DNA of 64,000 nucleotides from Actinomadura rifamycini DSM 43936 (lineage in GTDB: Bacteria > Actinomycetota > Actinomycetes > Streptosporangiales > Streptosporangiaceae), in NCBI RefSeq assembly GCF_000425065.1, contig NZ_AULB01000016.1, positions 124,001-188,000 of the forward strand, in the 5' to 3' direction. Below the pieces are notes generated by a model. That model worked only from the letters and a program-made list of their open reading frames with translations. It was not told the DNA's origin and ran no database searches. This document shows, piece by piece, positions 38,954 to 49,020 of the stretch; position 1 is the stretch's first letter; the number at the start of each line of letters is the position of its first letter. The translations under genes were made by a program, and so were the position numbers.

Positions 38954-40101
38954 GGCCAGTGCGGGTGGAGCCGGGCCGCCAGGGCCGCCGCGCCGAGATG
39001 GTGCACCGTCTCGCCCGCGGGGGTGAACGAGACGGCGGGGTGGACGGCGACGAGCCCGTCGGGCGCGCGCTGGAAGACGCCGACCTCCGCGACCCGGCGG
39101 GCGCCCGCGGGGGCGCGGGCGAGGTGGACGACGACGTCGAGGGCGGCGGCGAGCTGGCTGTGGACGGCTTCGCGGGTGAGCCCGGCGGCGCACGCGAGCG
39201 CCTCGAGGCGCGCGGGGACGTCGGCGGGCGTGTTGGCATGCAGGGTGCCGCAGCCGCCCTCGTGGCCGGTGTTGAGCGCCTGGAGGAGGTACACGACCTC
39301 CGGGCCCCGCACCTCCCCGACGACGAGGCGGTCGGGGCGCATGCGGAGGGCTTGGCGGACCAGGTCGTTCAGGGTGATGCCCCCGGCGCCTTCCATGTTG
39401 GGCGGGCGGGCTTCCAGCCGGACGACGTGCGGGTGGTCGGGGCGCAGCTCGGCGGAGTCTTCGACGAGGAGGAGCCGTTCGGACGGGCCGGCGGAGCCGA
39501 GCAGGGTGCTCAGCAGCGTCGTCTTGCCGGTGCCGGTGCCGCCCGTGACGAGGAACGCCGCGCGGGCGGCCACGACGGCGGCCAGCAGGGCGGCGCCCTC
39601 GGGCGGGACGGTCGCGGCGGCGACGAGCTCGTCGAGGGTGAACGCGCGGCGGCGGGGGAGCCGCAGGGACAGGCAGGTGCCGCCGGGCGCGACGGGCGGC
39701 AGGACGGCGTGCAGCCGGACGCCGCCGGGCAGCCGGGCGTCGGCGTAGGGCGCGGCGTCGTCGAGGCGGCGGCCGGCCGCCGCGGTGAGCCGCTGCGCGA
39801 GGCGCCGCAGCGCGGGCTCGCCGGGGAACCGGACGTCGGTGCGGACGAGCCCGCCGCCGGCGTCGGCCCAGACCTCGTCGGGTCCGTTGACGAGGACGTC
39901 GGTGACGTCCGGGGAGCGCAGGAGCGGTTCGAGGGGGCCGGCGCCGACGAACTCCGCGCGGAGCTCGTCGGTGAGGGCGAGGACCTCCCGGTCGCCGAGG
40001 AGGCGCTCCTCGGCGCGGAGGGCGGCGGCGACGCGGCCGGCCGTCGGTTCGGCGCCCGTGTCCGCCAGCCGCCCGCGCACCGCGTCCGACAGCCGGGTCA
40101 T
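38950..40101 (-). CDS. tadA: TadA/CpaF secretion ATPase
   Basis: A 383-residue type II/IV secretion ATPase that powers pilus assembly or protein export. An N-terminal domain (PLEPLLRSPDVTDVLVNGPDEVW) precedes Walker A VTGGTGTGKTTLL, the Asp box LLLVEDSAELRP, Walker B DRLVVGEVRGPEVVYLLQAL and the His box GHEGGCGTLHANTP. All catalytic motifs are intact. The ATG at 40101 follows GAGGAGG and overlaps the stop of the CpaE-like gene. Confidence 0.95.
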   Translation of the reverse strand: MTRLSDAVRGRLADTGAEPTAGRVAAALRAEERLLGDREVLALTDELRAEFVGAGPLEPLLRSPDVTDVLVNGPDEVWADAGGGLVRTDVRFPGEPALRRLAQRLTAAAGRRLDDAAPYADARLPGGVRLHAVLPPVAPGGTCLSLRLPRRRAFTLDELVAAATVPPEGAALLAAVVAARAAFLVTGGTGTGKTTLLSTLLGSAGPSERLLLVEDSAELRPDHPHVVRLEARPPNMEGAGGITLNDLVRQALRMRPDRLVVGEVRGPEVVYLLQALNTGHEGGCGTLHANTPADVPARLEALACAAGLTREAVHSQLAAALDVVVHLARAPAGARRVAEVGVFQRAPDGLVAVHPAVSFTPAGETVHHLGAAALAARLHPHWP

Positions 40102-41174
40102 GCCGCCTCCTCGCGGTACGCGGAGGGCTGGACGGCCAGGTCGTCGAGGAGGTCGCGGCAGAAGTCGGTGAGGGGGCCGCGGCGGGTCACGGCGGCGAGT
40201 TCGCCTTCGTCGATGGCGGCCGGGAGGCGGCGGTCGCGTTCGAAGGCGCCGGCGGACGGGAGGTCGAGGGCTCGGGCGACGGCGTCGGCGGTCAGGCCGC
40301 CGGGGGACGGGCCCTGGACGACGAGGCGGAGGTCGGCGGTCTCGCGGCGGAGCGCGGCGGCGACGCCGTCGGCGGCGACGGTGGCGCGGACCTCGGCCGG
40401 GACGAGCAGGTAGGCGGCGTCGGCGGCGCGCAGGGCCGCCCGGCCGAGGTCGCCGGGGTAGCGGGGGACGTCGGCCACGACGAGGTCGAAGCCGCGGACC
40501 GCCGCTTCCAGGAGGGACGCGGTCGCCTCGCCGGTGAGCGGGACGGGTTCGCCGCGGCGCCAGGAGAGGACGGACAGGTCGCCGTCGCCGGGGAGGGTGT
40601 CGCGGAGGGCGGCGGTGCCGAGCCGGCCGCGCCGCTCGGCGAGGTCGGGCCAGCGGACGCCTTCGTGCTCCTCGAGGCCGAGGAGGAGGTCGATGCCGCC
40701 GCCGAGGGGGTCGGCGTCGGCGAGGAGGGTGCGCAGGCCGGTGCCGGCGGCGGTGACCGCGAGGGTGGCGGCGAGGACGCTGGCGCCCGCGCCGCCGCGG
40801 GCGCCGACGACGCAGACGACGGCGGCGCGGTTCGCGTCGGGTTCGGCGGCGGTGGCGAACGCGCCGATCAGCCAGTCTTCGTGGTCGGGGAGGACGGCGA
40901 CGTCCTGGGCGCCGGCCTGGACGGCCATCCGGTAGGCGTCGGCGGTGGCGGCGGAGGCGACGAGGACGACGCCGGCGCGGCGGGGCAGGCCGCTCGCCGC
41001 GACGTCGCCGGCGGCGTCGGCGCCGACGAGGACGAGCGCGGGCCACGACCAGGCGTGGCGCGCCTCGCCGACGTCGTGGGCGACCTCCGCGTGGGCGTCG
41101 GCCGCGGCGGCGAGCCGCAGCAGGGCGTCGGCGGTGCCGGGATCGCCGGTGACGATCAGTGCCGCGAGGTTCAT
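40098..41174 (-). CDS. CpaE-like / septum-site-determining (Ssd) ATPase
   Basis: A 358-residue protein with an N-terminal receiver-like domain and a C-terminal MinD/ParA-type P-loop domain. The P-loop is degenerate: VVGARGGAGASVLAATLA, with Ala replacing the usual Lys-Thr. LLADADPLGGGIDLLLG and VVADVPRYPGDLG mark the switch regions. Mycobacterial Ssd (Rv3660c) at this position affects septum formation; CpaE localises Tad machinery. The degenerate P-loop makes ATPase activity doubtful. The ATG at 41174 follows AAGGAG. It is the first gene of the Tad operon. Confidence 0.88.
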   Translation of the reverse strand: MNLAALIVTGDPGTADALLRLAAAADAHAEVAHDVGEARHAWSWPALVLVGADAAGDVAASGLPRRAGVVLVASAATADAYRMAVQAGAQDVAVLPDHEDWLIGAFATAAEPDANRAAVVCVVGARGGAGASVLAATLAVTAAGTGLRTLLADADPLGGGIDLLLGLEEHEGVRWPDLAERRGRLGTAALRDTLPGDGDLSVLSWRRGEPVPLTGEATASLLEAAVRGFDLVVADVPRYPGDLGRAALRAADAAYLLVPAEVRATVAADGVAAALRRETADLRLVVQGPSPGGLTADAVARALDLPSAGAFERDRRLPAAIDEGELAAVTRRGPLTDFCRDLLDDLAVQPSAYREEAA

Positions 41175-41245
41175 GGAGGCTCCTTCGGGTCCGGAGGTCT
41201 CCACCTTGCGGCGGCGTCCGGAGGAGCGGCACGGATTCGCGGGGC

Positions 41246-41254
41246 TGTGGATAA
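41246..41254 (-). promoter_or_regulatory. second DnaA-box-like TTATCCACA
   Basis: The same 9-mer and flanks as at 37465, here about 72 bp upstream of the first Tad gene. The two copies bracket the CpaE-TadA-TadB-TadC genes. Confidence 0.35.
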
Positions 41255-41999
41255 CTTCGCGGGCGGGCGGCGGCCCGAGGGGTGCCGCACGCCCGCCCGC
41301 GGGAGATTGGGCGACCCCCGCCGGGGGGGGGAGAGCGGGGGTCGCCGAACGGATCCGGCTCCGGGGGGGTAGAGCCGATCCGCTTTCCCAAGAAAGACTC
41401 AGGGGAGATCAGGCTAAACCGGACGTAAGCCCGTCCTATAGGGCGGGCAAAGTCGCTGCATCACCAGTCTAGGCGGATACAACATATGCTGCCCGACCGT
41501 CGAGAGTTCCGTCGAGTCGCAAACTCGCCCGTCGGATGATGTTTTTTCTCATCTGACTACAACGATCACACCATCCGGGCGGGCGGCCGCGACCGCGCGG
41601 CACCGTCCCGTCGCACGCGCGGCGTGCAACGTGGCGGAAGTGGGAGCGTACCGGAACGGCAAAGATCCTTCGAACACCGCAACCAAAAAGCAATCATCAC
41701 CGTCCGTGATCGATTTCGGTTTTCTGGGTGATAGTTGTGGTTAGTCCGGAATGGCGGATGTCAGGCGAGGAGGACGGCGACGGGCGGGCCGTCGCCGTTG
41801 TGGCGCGTAGTCGCCATTTTCCCGAATGGGCCTTGCCAACTGGGCAAACAGGGCGTACACCAGAAGTACGGACATCTGTCCGGGCACGGCAGCCGGGCAC
41901 CCACGCGCGACCAGCCGCGGGAGGCGCGTCGAGACGGGCTTGACCCGATCCGACGGATACGAGGTGCACGCTTGGTAACCCGGTGTGACGTGACTGGCG

Positions 42000-42024
42000 G
42001 CGGCGCCTCGCGCTGAGGCGCCGC
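42000..42024 (-). terminator. terminator of the pentapeptide-repeat gene
   Basis: A 10-bp stem, GCGGCGCCTC / GAGGCGCCGC, with a GCGCT loop lies 42 bp after that gene's stop. Confidence 0.65.
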
Positions 42025-42065
42025 TCGTCGTGTCGGGGAACGGTGCGGACGAGCGTTCCGGAACC

Positions 42066-42680
42066 TCAGCGGACGTCGAGGCCGAGCGATTCGGCGATCA
42101 CGACCGCCTGGTGCGGGTCGATCCGCGCGCCCGCCAACTCGACCGTCCGGGGATCGACGGTCGAAATGTCGCTGCCGCGGAGATCACACCGGGACAGGTC
42201 CGCGGCCCGGAGCCACGCACCGGAAAGATCGACACCGCGAAGGGTCGCCCCGGTACAGCGCGCACCCGTGAGATCGGCCTCCCGCAGACGCACGTCCGTG
42301 AAGGACGCGCGACGCAGGTCGGCACCCGGCAGGCCGGTGAACGACCAGTCGCCGCCCTGCACCTTCATGAGGTCGTACGTACAGCCGTCGAACATGCTGC
42401 CGAGAAGTTTGCAGCCGTCGAACGTCGAGTCGAAGAAACCGCAACGAACGAACGTGCAGTTGATGAACGCGGTGTCCGTGTGAGCGGAGACATTGAAGCG
42501 GACGCCCCGGAAAGTGCAGTCGACGAAACTCGCGCCCGTCCCGTGGGCCTCGGTCATGTCGACGTCCAGGAACAGGACGCGTTCGTGTTCCTCGCCCGTC
42601 AGGTCGCGCGAGTCCCAGTCGGCGCCCCTGATCGTGCTCTCCGTGGGCGCGGCCGGACGTCCGTCCTTGCGATCGGCCAT
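42066..42680 (-). CDS. pentapeptide-repeat protein
   Basis: A 204-residue protein forming a right-handed beta-helix. Regular A(D/N)LxX-type units include FVDCTFRGVRF, FINCTFVRCGFFDSTFDGCKL, ADLRRASFTDVRLREADLTGARCTGATLRGVDLSG and ADLSRCDLRGSD. Some members (MfpA, Qnr) mimic DNA and protect gyrase; most have unknown roles. The C-terminus (IDPHQAVVIAESLGLDV) is a common cap. The ATG at 42680 has no ribosome site, and a weak -10-like GAAGCT lies six bases upstream. Confidence 0.88.
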   Translation of the reverse strand: MADRKDGRPAAPTESTIRGADWDSRDLTGEEHERVLFLDVDMTEAHGTGASFVDCTFRGVRFNVSAHTDTAFINCTFVRCGFFDSTFDGCKLLGSMFDGCTYDLMKVQGGDWSFTGLPGADLRRASFTDVRLREADLTGARCTGATLRGVDLSGAWLRAADLSRCDLRGSDISTVDPRTVELAGARIDPHQAVVIAESLGLDVR

Positions 42681-42759
42681 TGAGCCAGCTTCACACGCGC
42701 CTCCGACACACCCGCGGGCGCACCCGAACCCGCGACCGCGCCCGCACCCGCGACGGACA

Positions 42760-43551
42760 TCAGCCGCGCATCAGCGCTTCGCAGATCGCCTGGGAGTCGC
42801 GGGCGGCGGCGGCCACGGCGGCCGAGCAGTGCCGGATCCAGGCGGTCATGCCGTCCGGGGTGCCGGACGCGTAGGCGCGCAGGGCGTCCGGGTACTCGTC
42901 GCCGAGTTCGAGGTGGCCGACCTCGGGCGCGGCGAGCGACTTCGGGTCGAGGCCTCGCGCGACGAGCGTGAGCCGCTGTGCGGCGCGGGCGACGAGGCCG
43001 TCGCCCCAGCCGAACGGCCGCAGCGTGAGCAGCTCGCCGTGGACGACCGCCGCGACGACGAGCGCCGGCGCCTTCGTCGTCCCGGTGAGCAGCCCGCTGA
43101 GCGCGTCGAGGCGCGCCGCGACCTCGGCGGGGGACGGCGGGTCGCCCAGCCCGAGGACGTCGGTGACCGGACGGCCGTCGGAGCGCGGGCGGCCGAGGTC
43201 GGCGGCGTCCACCGCGTCGGCGGCGGCGAGGACGTGCAGGCGCGCGAGGACCTGCCGGGGCGCGTGCCGCCACGTCTCGGCGAGCGAGCCCAGTTCGGCG
43301 GACACGCGCAGCGCGCCGTGGACGAGCGGGTCGCCGGGGTCGTCGGTCGTGCGCAGGACCTCGAGGTCGACGGCGGCGCCCTCGAGGACGGCCGTCGCGC
43401 GCGCGCCGCGCAGCGCGGATTCGGTGGAGACGTCGGCGCTGCGGCGGCGCAGGATCCGGTGACCGAGCAGCCGGTCGACGGCTTTGCGCGCGTCGTTCAC
43501 GGCGTCGGTCACGCCGGGGAGGTTCGCTACTTGTGCGAGGGCATCGGTCAC
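42760..43551 (-). CDS. Fic-like fold protein with altered active site
   Basis: A 263-residue protein related to actinobacterial proteins often labelled 'oxidoreductase'. The N-terminus has ESALRGARATAVLEGAAVDLEVLR, like the alpha-inhibitory region of Fic proteins. The stretch VHGELLTLRPFGWGDGLVARAAQRL aligns with the Fic motif HPFxxGNGRxxR, but its His is Arg and the G-N-G-R is G-D-G-L. AMP transfer is therefore unlikely as in canonical Fic. The GTG at 43551 lies six bases after TAAGGT, suggesting a leaderless mRNA. It is divergent from acs. Confidence 0.65.
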   Translation of the reverse strand: MTDALAQVANLPGVTDAVNDARKAVDRLLGHRILRRRSADVSTESALRGARATAVLEGAAVDLEVLRTTDDPGDPLVHGALRVSAELGSLAETWRHAPRQVLARLHVLAAADAVDAADLGRPRSDGRPVTDVLGLGDPPSPAEVAARLDALSGLLTGTTKAPALVVAAVVHGELLTLRPFGWGDGLVARAAQRLTLVARGLDPKSLAAPEVGHLELGDEYPDALRAYASGTPDGMTAWIRHCSAAVAAAARDSQAICEALMRG

Positions 43552-43557
43552 GGCCCG

Positions 43558-43563
43558 ACCTTA
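43558..43563 (-). promoter_or_regulatory. -10 box TAAGGT, leaderless start
   Basis: TAAGGT, six bases, then the GTG of the Fic-like gene, with no ribosome site. Confidence 0.5.
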
Positions 43564-43669
43564 TGCGGTGGCCGCCGCCGCCCGGACGCCGCCCCGGGGC
43601 GCCCCCGGCGCGGGCCGGGGGCCCGCGGGGAGCGTACGGTTCCGGGGCGCCCCACCTGGGAAGGTGGGG

Positions 43670-43685
43670 TGTGTCGATCGTCACT
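43670..43685. promoter_or_regulatory. candidate Crp site before acs
   Basis: TGTGTCGATCGTCACT fits the GTG-N8-CAC core of actinobacterial Crp sites. It lies 131-146 bp upstream of the acs start, next to an 8-bp hairpin CCCCACCT-GGGA-AGGTGGGG (43650-43669). Crp control of acs is known in mycobacteria and a crp gene is in this window. Confidence 0.4.
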
Positions 43686-43815
43686 GCGAGCATCGGGGGC
43701 GGGCGCGTCCGGGGCCCGCGCCCTCGACACACGGGAACACGGCTTGTGAGAGCGGGACCTTCCTGGTGGAGTGGGCATACCGGGCGACCCGTCTCAGCAA
43801 GCGAGGAGTACTGCG

Positions 43816-45783
<1,968 letters not shown>

Positions 45784-45816
45784 CCCCTTCCCGGAGGGTC
45801 TGACCGACGCACGGAC

Positions 45817-45862
45817 GGACGGACGAGCGAGGCGCGGGCACCCGCGCCCCGTTCGTCCGTCC
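45817..45862 (+). terminator. two-part hairpin terminator after acs
   Basis: The outer stem GGACGGACGA / TCGTCCGTCC and inner stem GGCGCGGG / CCCGCGCC are separated by 4-nt internal loops. It starts 34 bp after the stop codon. Confidence 0.8.
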
Positions 45863-46087
45863 CGCGCTCGCGCGTCCGCCCTTCGCACCGGTTGTTCCGC
45901 CCTTCGCCCCGGATCGGCCCGGCGCGGATGATTCCGCCCAAGGTCGACCCGATGGTCGAATGTGGGCGATTTCGCACAGATTCACGATGATTCGTCGGAG
46001 ATCTTGCGGGTAAGGTGCAGGAAGGTGTGCCGGGAAGTCTGGTCGGCAGGGTCCGGCCCGTGACATCCCCGCGGGACGGCTCTCATC

Positions 46088-47416
46088 ATGCCGTCCACCG
46101 CTCCGGGAGTCCTTTTGCCGCGCCCGTCCACGCGCCCCGACCGCACCACCGGCTCCGCCCGCTCCAACGGCACCGAGGGCACCGACGGCTCGCGCCGTCC
46201 GGTGGCCGCGGTCTGGCCGTTCCGCCCCACCGTCCGCTACGGCGGGCAGGTCGCCAAAGCGCTGCGCCTGGAGACGGTCGGCGGCGTCATCATGCTCCTG
46301 GCCGCCGTGGCAGCGCTCGTCTGGGCCAACACGCCCTGGTCGGACGCCTACTACGACTTGCAGAAGTTCGAGATCAGCCCGCACTGGCTGAACATCGGGC
46401 ACATGGACGTGGCGCACTGGGCGTCCGGCGGGCTGCTGGCGGTCTTCTTCTACCTCGCCGGCCTGGAGCTCCGCGAGGAGCTCACGCACGGCGAGCTGCG
46501 CAACCCGCGCGACGCCGCGCTCCCGGTGCTCGCCGCGACCGCCGGCGTCGTGCTCCCCGCGGTCCTCTTCCTGATCGTCAGCGCGGGCGCGGACGGCGCC
46601 TCGCGGGGCTGGGCGATCCCGACGGCGACCGACATCGCGTTCGCGCTCGCCGTGCTCGCGGTGACGTTCTCGGCGTGCCCGGCGCCGCTGCGCGCGTTCC
46701 TGCTGACCCTCGCCGTCGTGGACGACCTCATCGCCATCACGATCATCGCGCTGTTCTACAGCGACGCGCTGGACTGGGGCTGGCTCGCCCTCGGCGTCGC
46801 GCTGATCGCGGTGTTCGGGACGCTGCAGGCCCGGGGCGTCCGGTCGCCGTGGCTGTACGCGCCGCTGGCCCTCCTCGCCTGGTACTGCGTCCTGCGCAGC
46901 GGCGTGCACGCGACGGTCGCCGGGGTGGCGCTCGGGATGCTCACCAGCCCGCGGGAGTCCCCGGACGGACGTCCGACGAACGCGGAGCGCGCCGACCACT
47001 TCCTGCGCCCGTTCTCGGCGGGGTTCGCGGTGCCGGTGTTCGCGTTCCTGTCGGCGGGCGTGACGCTCAGCGTGTCCGCGCTCGGGGACGTGTTCACCGA
47101 TCGGATCGCCCTGGGCGTGATCGTCGGTCTGGTGGTCGGTAAGTTCATCGGTGTCTTCGGCGGGGCCTGGCTGGCCGTGCGGTTCGGCCTGGCGACGCTG
47201 GGGGCGGAACTGCACTGGCGGGAGATCGCGGGCGTCGCGATGCTCGCCGGGGTGGGATTCACCGTTTCACTGCTGATCGGCGGTTTGGCCTATACCGACC
47301 CGTCACAATTGGAGAGAGTGACGACTGCGGTCCTGATCGCGAGCGTGCTCGCCTCGGCGGCCGCCACCGTCGTCTTCCGGAGGAGGACGCGCGCCCGCGC
47401 GCAGCTCTCCGACTGA
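46088..47416 (+). CDS. nhaA: Na+/H+ antiporter NhaA
   Basis: A 442-residue NhaA antiporter with about 12 spans. The ion-binding aspartates are in LAVVDDLIAITIIALFYS, with GWAIPTATDIAFALAVLA before and HATVAGVALGMLTSP after. AGVGFTVSLLIGGLAY is the typical late span. The first ~45 residues are a Pro/Arg/Thr-rich extension. The ATG at 46088 has only a weak GGGACGG, eight bases away. The ~225-bp gap after the acs terminator shows a TAAGGT (about 46010) that may be its -10. Confidence 0.92.
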   Translation: MPSTAPGVLLPRPSTRPDRTTGSARSNGTEGTDGSRRPVAAVWPFRPTVRYGGQVAKALRLETVGGVIMLLAAVAALVWANTPWSDAYYDLQKFEISPHWLNIGHMDVAHWASGGLLAVFFYLAGLELREELTHGELRNPRDAALPVLAATAGVVLPAVLFLIVSAGADGASRGWAIPTATDIAFALAVLAVTFSACPAPLRAFLLTLAVVDDLIAITIIALFYSDALDWGWLALGVALIAVFGTLQARGVRSPWLYAPLALLAWYCVLRSGVHATVAGVALGMLTSPRESPDGRPTNAERADHFLRPFSAGFAVPVFAFLSAGVTLSVSALGDVFTDRIALGVIVGLVVGKFIGVFGGAWLAVRFGLATLGAELHWREIAGVAMLAGVGFTVSLLIGGLAYTDPSQLERVTTAVLIASVLASAAATVVFRRRTRARAQLSD

Positions 47417-47564
47417 CCGGGCCGACCGGCCGGACCCGCTCGCCGGGCCGTCCGGCCGGGCCGACCGGCCGGGACGACGCGGTGACACCGGGTGGCCGGA
47501 CGCGCCGTCCGGCTGCCAGGCTGGGACGCCGTGGCAGTCGGGGGCGCTGGAAGGAGAGAGCGAT

Positions 47565-47996
47565 ATGTCCGAGGCAACGCCGGGCGAGCGCGTCGAGGAC
47601 AAGTCCCTCGGCGATCTCGTCGCGCTGGCGTCCAGCAACGTGTCCGACCTGGTCAGGGCGGAGATGGAGCTGGCCAAGATGGAGCTCAAGTCGGACGCGA
47701 AGAAGGGCGCGGTCAGCGGCGTGATGCTCGTCATCGCCGCGGTGATGGGCGGGATCATCGTGATCCTGCTGTCGATCTCGCTGGCGTTCGGGCTGATCGA
47801 GCTGGACATCTGGCCGTGGCTGGCGTTCCTGATCGTCGCGGGCCTGTACGGTCTGCTCGCCGTCGTGCTGGGCCTCATCGCCAAGCGCCTCATCGGCAAG
47901 ATCGAGGGAGCGAAGCGGACGCGCCGCACGTTGAAGGACACACCCGGAGCGCTGCGCCATCGCGGCGGCTCCGACACCCCCGCGCTGACGGACTGA
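47565..47996 (+). CDS. holin-X / DUF1469 membrane protein
   Basis: A 143-residue actinobacterial holin-superfamily-III-like membrane protein (Rv3669 position). An amphipathic charged N-terminus (SLGDLVALASSNVSDLVRAEMELAKMELKSD) precedes two hydrophobic helices (GVMLVIAAVMGGIIVILLSISLAFG; WLAFLIVAGLYGLLAVVLGLIA) and a basic tail. It is a chromosomal family, not evidence of a prophage. The ATG at 47565 follows AAGGAGA. It is probably co-transcribed with the hydrolase 28 bp downstream. Confidence 0.85.
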   Translation: MSEATPGERVEDKSLGDLVALASSNVSDLVRAEMELAKMELKSDAKKGAVSGVMLVIAAVMGGIIVILLSISLAFGLIELDIWPWLAFLIVAGLYGLLAVVLGLIAKRLIGKIEGAKRTRRTLKDTPGALRHRGGSDTPALTD

Positions 47997-48024
47997 GCGG
48001 GGCAGGCAGGCAGGGGGACGGGCC

Positions 48025-48948
48025 ATGCCCGGGCACGACGCGTCACTGATCGAGGTCGACGGCCCGTGGACCCACCGCGCGATCAGCGCGGGCGGGACGC
48101 GGTTCCACGTCGCCGAGGCCGGGGAGGGGCCGCTGGTCCTCCTGCTGCACGGCTTCCCCGAGTTCTGGTGGTCGTGGCGCGACCAGCTCGTGTCGCTGCC
48201 GGCGGCGGGCTACCGCGCGGCGGCGATCGACCTGCGCGGCTACGGCGGCAGCGACAAGCCGCCGCGCGGGTACGACCTGGTGACGCTGGCCGGGGACGCC
48301 GCCGGGCTGGTCCGGGCGCTGGGCGAGGCGAACGCGATCGTGGTGGGGCACGACTGGGGCGGGCTGCTCGCCTGGACGATGGCCGTCTACCACCCGAAGA
48401 TCGTGCAGCGGCTCGCGGTCGCCGGCGCCCCGCATCCGCTGCGGCTGCGGCGGTCGCTCCGGGAGAGCCCGCGCGAGCAGGGGTGGGCGGCGCGGCACTC
48501 GTTCGGCTTCCAGCTCCCGGTCCTGCCGGAGCGCCGCCTGGTGCGGGACGACGCCGCGCTCGTCGGCCGGCTGCTGCACGAGTGGTCCGGGCCGAACTGG
48601 CCGGACACGCAGACGGAACGGCTCGTCCGGCGGGCCGCGCAGATCCCCGGGGTGGCGCACAGCGCGCTCGAGTACCACCGGTGGTTCCTGCGGTCGCAGG
48701 CCCGTCCGGACGGCATCCGCTACGCGCACCGTATGCGCGCCCCCGTACAGGCCCCGACGCTCCAGCTGCACGGCGCCCTGGACAAGTGCATCCTCCCGGA
48801 GAGCGCCCAGGGGTCCGGGCAGTACGTGGCGGCGCCGTACCGGTGGCGGCTCATCGAGGGCGCGGGGCACTTCCCCCACCAGGAGCGGCCCGAGGAGTTC
48901 GACGCGCACCTGCTCGGCTGGCTCGCCGACCCGGAACCCGACCGCTGA
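48025..48948 (+). CDS. alpha/beta hydrolase, epoxide-hydrolase type
   Basis: A 307-residue hydrolase at the position of mycobacterial ephE. The oxyanion stretch is LLLHGFPEFWWSWRDQL, the nucleophile elbow is VVGHDWGGLLAWT with Asp as nucleophile, and the catalytic His is in IEGAGHFPHQERPEEF. An Asp nucleophile with HGFPE fits epoxide hydrolases or haloalkane dehalogenases rather than esterases. A cap domain lies between. The natural substrate is unknown. The ATG at 48025 follows AGGGGGA. Confidence 0.9.
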   Translation: MPGHDASLIEVDGPWTHRAISAGGTRFHVAEAGEGPLVLLLHGFPEFWWSWRDQLVSLPAAGYRAAAIDLRGYGGSDKPPRGYDLVTLAGDAAGLVRALGEANAIVVGHDWGGLLAWTMAVYHPKIVQRLAVAGAPHPLRLRRSLRESPREQGWAARHSFGFQLPVLPERRLVRDDAALVGRLLHEWSGPNWPDTQTERLVRRAAQIPGVAHSALEYHRWFLRSQARPDGIRYAHRMRAPVQAPTLQLHGALDKCILPESAQGSGQYVAAPYRWRLIEGAGHFPHQERPEEFDAHLLGWLADPEPDR

Positions 48949-49008
48949 CCGCCCCCGTGCCCCGGGCGCCGCGCGGCCCCGGACGTCCGGACGTGCGAGA
49001 CGCGCGCG

Positions 49009-49014
49009 TACGGT
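49009..49014 (+). promoter_or_regulatory. -10 box TACGGT, leaderless start
   Basis: TACGGT, then GGAGGC and the ATG at 49021. The GGAGG is too close to serve as a ribosome site. Confidence 0.45.
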
Positions 49015-49020
49015 GGAGGC

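Larger units (their letters stand above)
41175..42065. other. 890-bp gap upstream of the Tad operon
   Basis: No frame is convincing as a gene. The gap holds, left to right: TTATCCACA on the minus strand (41246-41254); two adjacent hairpins, a 12-bp stem GGCGACCCCCGC / GCGGGGGTCGCC (41310-41346) and a bulged stem around CGGATC / GATCCG (41350-41382); an AT-rich block (about 41510-41570, with GATGA ... TCATC); two small dyads, CGTAC-N7-GTACG (41854-41870) and GGACA-TC-TGTCC (41870-41881); and the terminator at 42000-42024. It likely contains the Tad promoter and a structured leader. Confidence 0.5.

Noticed and set aside
41469..42016. Three short frames in the Tad upstream gap (41469-41693 minus, 41697-41969 minus, 41735-42016 plus)
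   Set aside because: No ribosome site, third-position GC unlike real genes, and no recognisable motif.
47418..47480. CCGGGCCGACCGGCCGG repeats after nhaA as a mobile-element scar
   Set aside because: Short self-complementary GC runs of this kind are common terminator-like sequence in such genomes; no target-site duplication.
47565..47996. Prophage holin
   Set aside because: The family is chromosomal in actinobacteria and the gene lies in conserved order with no other phage gene nearby.
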